Shown one piece after another: positions 58,776 to 64,000 of a stretch of DNA of 64,000 nt (positions within the stretch are counted from its first letter, which is position 1; each line of letters starts with the position of its first letter). Under the pieces are notes generated by a model. That model made no database searches. It saw only the letters and a list, made by a program, of their open reading frames with translations, and was not told the origin of the DNA. A program made the translations under genes and the position numbers. This DNA comes from Anaerotignum sp. MSJ-24 (GTDB lineage: Bacteria; Bacillota; Clostridia; Lachnospirales; Anaerotignaceae): positions 1 to 64,000 of the forward strand of contig NZ_JAHLPX010000004.1 of NCBI RefSeq assembly GCF_018918145.1, read 5' to 3'.

Positions 58776-59288
58776 ATGGATGATACAGTATTAAAGCTTT
58801 TAGATGAGCTTGAGCAGGCGGTAGACGAAGGTCGTTCTTCACCTTTTTCAAATAAGGTTCAGGTTGATAAGGACGAAATTTTTGAGATAATTGATGAAAT
58901 CAAAATGAAGCTCCCTAACGAAATCAAGCAGTCAAAATGGATTATTGAAGAAAGAAACAAAATTCTTGTTGATGCCCAGAAGGAAGCTGACGAAATGCTC
59001 AAGGAGGCGGAAGTCCGTCTTGGCAAGCTTGTTGAAGAGCACGCCGTAACAAAGAAGGCTTATGAACAGGCTGAAAAAATAATGACAGAAACAAAGAACA
59101 GTGCAAAGGAAATGCGTCTTGGTGCCATTGAATATGCCGATGACATTATGGGAACAGCAGAACAGCGCTTAAGAGAAATGCAGGAAACAATCGAAAAGGA
59201 ATTTCAGGCAATGCTTGAGTTCTACAAAGAAAACATCAATGTTATCTTTGAAAACAGACAGGAACTTAAAGGAATAAAGAAAGACTGA
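58776..59288 (+). CDS. Coiled-coil ATPase-subunit-like protein
   Basis: A 170-aa, highly charged, mostly helical protein with a long coiled coil (about 60-150, EERNKILVDAQKEADEMLKEAEVRLGKLVEE...). It resembles the V-type ATPase subunit H/E or DivIVA-like stalk family by composition only. In Clostridia this gene regularly follows coaD and precedes ylbJ; its function is not known. It starts 2 nt after coaD with GAGGGA upstream, so it belongs to the rsmD-coaD operon. A terminator follows. Confidence 0.85.
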   Translation: MDDTVLKLLDELEQAVDEGRSSPFSNKVQVDKDEIFEIIDEIKMKLPNEIKQSKWIIEERNKILVDAQKEADEMLKEAEVRLGKLVEEHAVTKKAYEQAEKIMTETKNSAKEMRLGAIEYADDIMGTAEQRLREMQETIEKEFQAMLEFYKENINVIFENRQELKGIKKD

Positions 59289-59302
59289 TAACTGATTTAC
59301 AT

Positions 59303-59333
59303 AAAATGGGATAGCTGTGCTATCCCATTTTTG
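59303..59333. terminator. Bidirectional terminator between the coaD operon and ylbJ
   Basis: AAAATGGGATAGC and its complement form a 13-bp perfect stem with a short loop, followed by T on the plus strand and flanked by A on the other. The ylbJ stop codon (59320-59322) lies inside the right arm, so the hairpin codes for the last YlbJ residues. Confidence 0.85.
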
Positions 59334-60363
59334 TGTGCCTAAAAGCTTTGTTTGTTATTAACAGAAGAACACATAATGCTGTGGATAAAGCCCATGAATG
59401 AACAACAGGCGTTGGAGAAGATATTGTTGATACTGCTATGATTTCTTTTGCAAAGAAAACGTCGTATAAAGCCTGTGCGGTTATAAAGGCTGTTACCGCC
59501 GACAATGCTTTGCAGAATATATATTTCGGTATGCTCAACACATCATAGGCAACCGCTGCCGTCTGTAAATGTACGGATATTCCGCCCCATGAAAGAATGC
59601 AGGCAATCATTGAATATTTAAGCTTATTACCGTAATTAAGCACCGATATAAGCTTTACACCTCTTGTAAATTCGAATATTCCGCTGATAAAGGCTTTGGA
59701 TATATCGGATTTAAGAGGCAGAAGGCTGAATACCGATTCGGATATAACGGAGAAAAATATCATACAGCTGCCGACCGTCAGTATAGTGCCTATTGCAGAG
59801 GATATTGCGGAATTGAAGCTTGTATGCGATAAGGCAGTCTTTGGTGCAATAACCTTTATGTTATCCTGTGGAAAAAGCAGATTATGTATAAAGCCTGTTA
59901 ATAAAGCCGAAAAGACTGTGATCGATATAAAAAATACAGCCGCCTGTCTGTCTTTCAGCATAGATGAAGATACGGCGGAAATTATAAAAACAATGCCGCA
60001 GTTGTTGCAGAAAGATAAAAGCTGTTGTGCGGTTGATTTTGATATTTGTTTTCTGCGGTAAAGCTCTGCTGTTATTTTTGCACCCAGGGGATAGCCGGAA
60101 AGCAGACCGATAACAAATACAAGCATAAGCGATGAAGGAATGCCGAAAAGTTTTATACATATCTTATCGGCGATATTGTCGGTAATGCTTATATTAAAAT
60201 CAAGCCATGAGGATATAATCATAAAAGGAAACAGCGATGGAATAACCGTATTGAACCACAGCATAAGTGTGTTGTATGCGGAAATAGTTATTCTGTCGGT
60301 AAAAAGAATTATATTTGCAATTATAAAAAATGAAACTATAAGCTTAAATATATTTTTCTTCAA
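59320..60363 (-). CDS. ylbJ: Sporulation integral membrane protein YlbJ
   Basis: A 347-aa membrane protein with about eight to nine helices and two nucleoside-recognition (Gate) repeats; NTVIPSLFPFMIISSWL, GLLSGYPLGAKITAELYRR and LLSFCNNCGIVFII are family signatures. YlbJ is needed for spore cortex formation in Bacillus, so its presence suggests a sporulation heritage. It lies downstream of tmcAL on the same strand, behind a hairpin. Confidence 0.92.
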   Translation of the reverse strand: MKKNIFKLIVSFFIIANIILFTDRITISAYNTLMLWFNTVIPSLFPFMIISSWLDFNISITDNIADKICIKLFGIPSSLMLVFVIGLLSGYPLGAKITAELYRRKQISKSTAQQLLSFCNNCGIVFIISAVSSSMLKDRQAAVFFISITVFSALLTGFIHNLLFPQDNIKVIAPKTALSHTSFNSAISSAIGTILTVGSCMIFFSVISESVFSLLPLKSDISKAFISGIFEFTRGVKLISVLNYGNKLKYSMIACILSWGGISVHLQTAAVAYDVLSIPKYIFCKALSAVTAFITAQALYDVFFAKEIIAVSTISSPTPVVHSWALSTALCVLLLITNKAFRHTKMG

Positions 60364-60371
60364 TAAAACAC

Positions 60372-60426
60372 AAATCCCTGCGAATGCCTTTATTTAAGAA
60401 TATGAGCATACACAGGGATTTTTTAC
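60372..60426. terminator. Hairpin between tmcAL and ylbJ
   Basis: AAATCCCTG (60372-60380) pairs with CAGGGATTT (60413-60421), with inner ATGC/GCAT pairing. On the plus strand T6 follows; on the minus strand the trailing sequence is only moderately T-rich. It may act as a partial terminator of tmcAL, allowing some read-through to ylbJ. Confidence 0.6.
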
Positions 60427-61628
60427 ATATCTTTTTCGACTATCAGCGGCATAGTGTAATCAAGGCCGAGCTTTCCGTTATTCGGTGCAAAATATATGTT
60501 TGTAGCCTTTTTCTCCAATTCCAGAAGCTTTTTCTGACTGTCGGAGAGCTTTTTTTCATCCTTGTTTATGTTCATTATCACAGGAACGGAGGCGTTCTGC
60601 GTAAGGCTTTTCACAAGCGGAAGTGCAGACTGTCTGAATCCGAGAACCCTTATATACGGCTCGAAATCTACCGGAGAAAACATATTTTCATGCTCCTTTG
60701 TTATTCCGAGTATTATGTGGAAAAGTGTTCTCATAAGCCTTGTATAGGTATAACGCTTTGTTTTAAGAGCTGTGCATATGTCACTTATTTTGTCGTACTC
60801 TCCGACTGTTTTGAGTATACGGTTTTCAAGACCTTCAGAAATGCTACTTATCTGCTTCAACTCTTCTGCCGAATAATATCTGAGAGCATAATTCAGATAA
60901 GGAGAAAAATTGTCGGCAAAAACAGAATTACAGCCTTGATATAATCTGAAACAGTTTTCCGGTACTGTGCTTTTCACAAGAGCAATCTGCTTTGTGTATA
61001 ATGCCTTTCTTACGGCTGTTGCCGATGCTATATTTCCGCTTATTTCTTCCGAATTAAATTCCGAGGTTGTGCGGTGGACTATGACCGGCTCAATAGTGCT
61101 CGAAAAAAGCTGTAATGCCTTCATATATTCAACGGCAAGTATATTGTTTGGCTGTGAAAGAATACAGCCGGATATGCCGTTTTCCACAAGCGAAAGTGCT
61201 CTTGCGGCAGGAAAGGATAATCCGTCCGAAAGATGTGTCTTTAAAGAATTTCGATATTCCTCCGGCTGTCGGCAGAGAATATCGGCTGTTGCTTTCAGTG
61301 CCGTAATATCATCTGTTTCCGCTCCGAAGGCAAGACAATCGGCAATGCCGGATTCTTCTGCTATTTTTACCGCACCGGAGGCAAAACCTTCGGCTGATGA
61401 GGTTGAGTAAACAACAGGCAGTTCGATTACCATATCCGCACCACAGGAAAGAGCAGCCCTTGTACGGCACCATTTATCGAATACGGCACAATCGCCTCTC
61501 TGCACAAAGGACGAGCTCATAATAGCGATTACATAATCTGCGTTTGTCAGCTCTCTTGCTTTTTCTATATGAAATTTGTGTCCGTTGTGGAACGGATTAT
61601 ATTCTGCGATTATTGCTGTCGTTTTCAT
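60423..61628 (-). CDS. tmcAL: tRNA(Met) cytidine acetate ligase TmcAL (YlbM)
   Basis: A 401-aa nucleotidyltransferase-fold protein that acetylates the wobble C34 of elongator tRNA-Met using acetate and ATP. The N-terminal IIAEYNPFHNGHKFHIEKAR holds the HxGH motif and MSSSFVQRGDCAVFDKWCRTRAAL is family-specific; SATAVRKAL lies in the middle. I start at ATG 61628 (MKTTAIIAEYNPF, AGGAAAG upstream). It is adjacent to pta-ackA, a frequent pairing in Clostridia that makes sense since acetate is its substrate. Confidence 0.93.
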   Translation of the reverse strand: MKTTAIIAEYNPFHNGHKFHIEKARELTNADYVIAIMSSSFVQRGDCAVFDKWCRTRAALSCGADMVIELPVVYSTSSAEGFASGAVKIAEESGIADCLAFGAETDDITALKATADILCRQPEEYRNSLKTHLSDGLSFPAARALSLVENGISGCILSQPNNILAVEYMKALQLFSSTIEPVIVHRTTSEFNSEEISGNIASATAVRKALYTKQIALVKSTVPENCFRLYQGCNSVFADNFSPYLNYALRYYSAEELKQISSISEGLENRILKTVGEYDKISDICTALKTKRYTYTRLMRTLFHIILGITKEHENMFSPVDFEPYIRVLGFRQSALPLVKSLTQNASVPVIMNINKDEKKLSDSQKKLLELEKKATNIYFAPNNGKLGLDYTMPLIVEKDM

Positions 61629-61663
61629 CGGTATCTTTCCTATCAATTTATTGTATAGTGCCT

Positions 61664-61693
61664 ATTATAACCGTATTCAGGTATATTTTGCAA
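61664..61693 (-). promoter_or_regulatory. Promoter of tmcAL
   Basis: On the minus strand, TTGCAA (61688-61693) is separated by 18 bp from TATAAT (61664-61669), 35 nt before the start codon. Confidence 0.6.
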
Positions 61694-61870
61694 TTGCTGT
61701 GGAAATTTTATGTATAGGACTGTAAAATCCGGTTGTATGGAGACAGAAAATAACAGGTTTGATATGTTATGTATTCATAAAAATACCGTCTATAACTATT
61801 ATAGTAAAATTTTATGAGATTTTTTAAAATATTATGGATTTTTTATATAGAATATTTTCCGCTTAGGATA

Positions 61871-61912
61871 TATAATAAAAATTGTATAATTATGAGAGCG
61901 GTATATATACCG
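61871..61912 (+). promoter_or_regulatory. pta leader: -10-like elements and a 14-bp palindrome
   Basis: Two TATAAT hexamers lie at 61871-61876 and 61885-61890, without a clear -35. Just after them is the perfect 14-bp dyad CGGTATATATACCG (61899-61912), 41 nt before the pta ATG, a plausible operator or leader hairpin controlling pta-ackA. The rest of 61694-61870 shows no gene or clear element. Confidence 0.5.
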
Positions 61913-61953
61913 TTAATTATTTTATTTCTAAATTTTTAGGAGGTTTTTTTGCA

Positions 61954-62949
61954 ATGGATTTTTTAACAAGCATAAAAGAAAGAGCAAAGAAAAATAAAAA
62001 AACAATCGTTCTTCCCGAAGCATATGAAAGAAGAACTCTTGATGCAGCAGACATGATCCTCAAAGAGGACGTCGCTGACCTCATCCTTATCGGCAACAAG
62101 GACAAAATCCTTGAAGCAGGAAAGGGCTGCAATCTTGATGGTGCTACAATTATAGATCCCGAAAACTATGAAAGAATGGACGAAGTTGTTGCTGCATTCT
62201 GCGAAGCAAGAAAGAGCAAAGGACTTACTCCCGAAGAAGCATTAAAGACTGTTAAAGCAGACTATACATATTTTGGTGTACTCCTTGTTAAAATCGGTGT
62301 TGCAGACGGTATGGTTTCAGGTGCTATCCACTCAACAGCAGATACATTAAGACCTGCACTCCAGATTCTTAAGACAGCTCCCGGAACAGAGCTCGTTTCA
62401 TCATTCTTCGTAATGTGCTGCAAAGACAACACATACGGAAACGACGGCGTACTTCTTTTCGCTGACTGCGCTCTTAACCAGAATCCTAATCCCGAAGAGC
62501 TTGCATCTATCGCAACTGCATCAGCAGCAAGCTTTGAAGCATTCGTTGGCGGAAAAGCAAGAGTTGCTATGCTCAGCCATTCAACAAAGGGTTCAGCTAA
62601 ACATGCTGACGTAACAAAGGTTGTTGAGGCAACAAGAATCGCAAAAGAAAAACATCCCGAAATTATGCTTGACGGCGAGCTTCAGCTTGACGCAGCTCTC
62701 GTTAAGGAAGTTGGCGAGCTTAAGGCTCCTACAAGCGATGTAGCAGGTAAGGCAAACGTACTTATCTTCCCTGACATCGACGCAGGAAACATCGGATACA
62801 AGCTTGTACAGAGATTTGCCGGAGCACAGGCTTTCGGACCTATCCTTCAGGGCCTTGCAGCACCTGTAAACGACCTTTCAAGAGGCTGCAACGCAGAGGA
62901 TATCGTAGCTTGCGTAGCTCTTACATCATTCCAGGCAACAATTATCTGA
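61954..62949 (+). CDS. pta: Phosphate acetyltransferase
   Basis: A 331-aa short-form Pta that converts acetyl-CoA and phosphate to acetyl phosphate. VLPEAYERRTLDAADMIL at the start, VADGMVSGAIHSTADTLRPALQILKT in the middle and FPDIDAGNIGYKLVQR in the C-terminal half are signatures. Start ATG 61954 follows AGGAGG; the upstream ORF extension is leader. Preferred codons suggest strong expression. With ackA 46 nt downstream it forms the acetate and ATP-generating branch of fermentation. Confidence 0.96.
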   Translation: MDFLTSIKERAKKNKKTIVLPEAYERRTLDAADMILKEDVADLILIGNKDKILEAGKGCNLDGATIIDPENYERMDEVVAAFCEARKSKGLTPEEALKTVKADYTYFGVLLVKIGVADGMVSGAIHSTADTLRPALQILKTAPGTELVSSFFVMCCKDNTYGNDGVLLFADCALNQNPNPEELASIATASAASFEAFVGGKARVAMLSHSTKGSAKHADVTKVVEATRIAKEKHPEIMLDGELQLDAALVKEVGELKAPTSDVAGKANVLIFPDIDAGNIGYKLVQRFAGAQAFGPILQGLAAPVNDLSRGCNAEDIVACVALTSFQATII

Positions 62950-62995
62950 TTGAAAAAGTTAACTAATAAACATATAAGATAAGGAGAAAATAAAC

Positions 62996-64000
62996 ATGAA
63001 AATTCTTGTATTAAACTGCGGAAGTTCATCACTTAAATATCAGCTTATCGATAGCGAAACAGAAGAATTACTTGCAAAAGGTCTTTGCGAAAGAATCGGT
63101 ATCGACGGCGTTCTTAAGCATGAAGCAACAGGAAAGGATAAATATGTATCAAACGATCCCCTTCCCGATCACGCAACTGCTGTAAAGGCTGTTATGGACG
63201 CACTTGTTGACGCTGACCACGGCGTTATCAAATCAACAATGGAAATTGGCGCAGTTGGACATCGTGTTGTACATGGTGGAGAATACTTCGCAAAATCAGT
63301 TATCATCAATGAAGAAGTTAAAGATGCAATCAAGAAATGCTTCGACCTTGCACCTCTTCACAACCCTGCAAACCTTATCGGTATCGAAGCTTGCGAAAAG
63401 CTTATGCCCGGTGTTCCTCAGGTAGCAGTATTCGATACAGCTTTCCATCAGACAATGCCTGAAAAAGCTTATCTCTATGCTCTTCCTTACGAATACTATG
63501 AAAAATACAAAATCCGTAAATATGGCTTCCACGGAACAAGCCACAGATTTGTTTCACAGGAATGTGCTAACCTTATGGGCAAACCCATCGAAGAGCTTAA
63601 GATTGTTACATGCCACCTCGGAAACGGTGCAAGTATCTGTGCTGTAAGAAAAGGTATCTCAGTAGACACATCAATGGGCTTCACACCTCTTGACGGTCTT
63701 GCAATGGGTACAAGAAGCGGTAGCGTTGACCCTGCTGTTGTTCTTTACATCATGAACAAGGAAAACCTTACAACAGCTCAGATGGACCACATCCTTAACA
63801 AGGAATCAGGCGTTCTCGGTGTATCAGGCGTATCAAGCGACTTCCGTGACATCGAAGAAGCAGAGGGCGAAGGAAACGAAAGAGCTACATCAGCACTTGA
63901 CCTTTTCGCTTACAGAGTTGCAAAGACAATCGGCGAATATGTAACAGCTATGAAGGGCGTTGACGCTATTGTATTCACAGCAGGTCTTGGTGAAAACTCA
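62996..64000 (+). CDS. ackA: Acetate kinase (partial, cut by window end)
   Basis: 335 codons of acetate kinase are present; the C-terminal ~60 residues lie beyond 64000. [17 protein letters not shown] at the N-terminus is ASKHA family signature 1, [10 protein letters not shown] follows, the catalytic region reads [21 protein letters not shown] is signature 2, and FTAGLGENS lies at the window edge. AAGGAG precedes ATG 62996. It makes ATP and acetate from acetyl phosphate. Confidence 0.97.
   Translation, partial: MKILVLNCGSSSLKYQLIDSETEELLAKGLCERIGIDGVLKHEATGKDKYVSNDPLPDHATAVKAVMDALVDADHGVIKSTMEIGAVGHRVVHGGEYFAKSVIINEEVKDAIKKCFDLAPLHNPANLIGIEACEKLMPGVPQVAVFDTAFHQTMPEKAYLYALPYEYYEKYKIRKYGFHGTSHRFVSQECANLMGKPIEELKIVTCHLGNGASICAVRKGISVDTSMGFTPLDGLAMGTRSGSVDPAVVLYIMNKENLTTAQMDHILNKESGVLGVSGVSSDFRDIEEAEGEGNERATSALDLFAYRVAKTIGEYVTAMKGVDAIVFTAGLGENS

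Noticed and set aside
60967-61410. 147-codon plus-strand ORF within tmcAL
   Set aside because: Antisense shadow of tmcAL; no RBS and no family resemblance.

Overview
The window reads as a chromosome segment of an AT-rich, anaerobic, low-GC Gram-positive bacterium (Bacillota, class Clostridia, probably Lachnospiraceae-like). The evidence is the gene order asp23/fakA-recG-rsmD-coaD-ylbJ-tmcAL, pta-ackA at the right end, YlbJ, strong AGGAGG ribosome sites, consensus sigma-A promoters, and frequent TTG/GTG starts.

Layout. 1-1457: end of an rRNA operon (23S 3' end, 5S) and nine tRNA genes. 1503-2974: an intact two-ORF IS3-family element that landed in the loop of the terminator shared by the tRNA operon and lysC. 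3000-6303 (minus): aspartokinase, homoserine kinase, ACT regulator, HAD phosphatase. 6517-9176 (plus): an unrecognised 511-aa protein and a CobD-like aminotransferase. 9232-13757 (minus): ald2-mtnA-mtnK-yifB, a methylthioribose/5-deoxyribose salvage (DHAP shunt) operon. 13944-19123 (plus): dprA, topA, rpsB, tsf. 19312-21378: a FadR-type GntR regulator followed by a cluster of four tiny minus-strand genes (42-47 codons), two of them paralogues, driven by two near-identical promoters overlapped by TGGTNNNACCA operators. 21515-26537: MATE-malQ-tenA-ABC operon. 26752-29364: ANTAR regulator, LOG-family hydrolase, second MATE exporter. 29436-31997: an AT-rich accessory island with a serine recombinase, a 120-bp segment bounded by perfect 15-bp inverted repeats, and two unrecognised genes. 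32041-33115 (minus): lrgAB. 33596-45657 (plus): an ABC importer plus dihydropyrimidinase, PreA-like reductase, PucR, aminotransferase, an unknown 133-aa protein, carbamoyl-amidohydrolase and Fe-alcohol dehydrogenase. Together these make a reductive pyrimidine degradation operon that should carry uracil through beta-alanine to 3-hydroxypropionate. 45787-52792: competence genes comEA and comEC around a two-component system and a GerMN lipoprotein, then holA. 52877-64000: rpmB (minus), asp23, fakA, recG, rsmD, coaD, ylbJ and tmcAL (minus), pta, and ackA cut by the window edge.

Most notable: (i) the undescribed small-peptide locus at 20313-21378 with its duplicated operator-promoters and adjacent FadR-type regulator, whose operator type also appears at the lrgAB promoter; (ii) the substrate-binding protein at 36188-37300, whose two halves are in swapped order relative to the NMT1/THI5-like family, i.e. 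a natural circular permutation; (iii) a possible invertible or MITE-like segment beside a recombinase that starts at an ATA codon; (iv) an IS3 element inside a terminator loop, with a hairpin hiding its own ribosome site.
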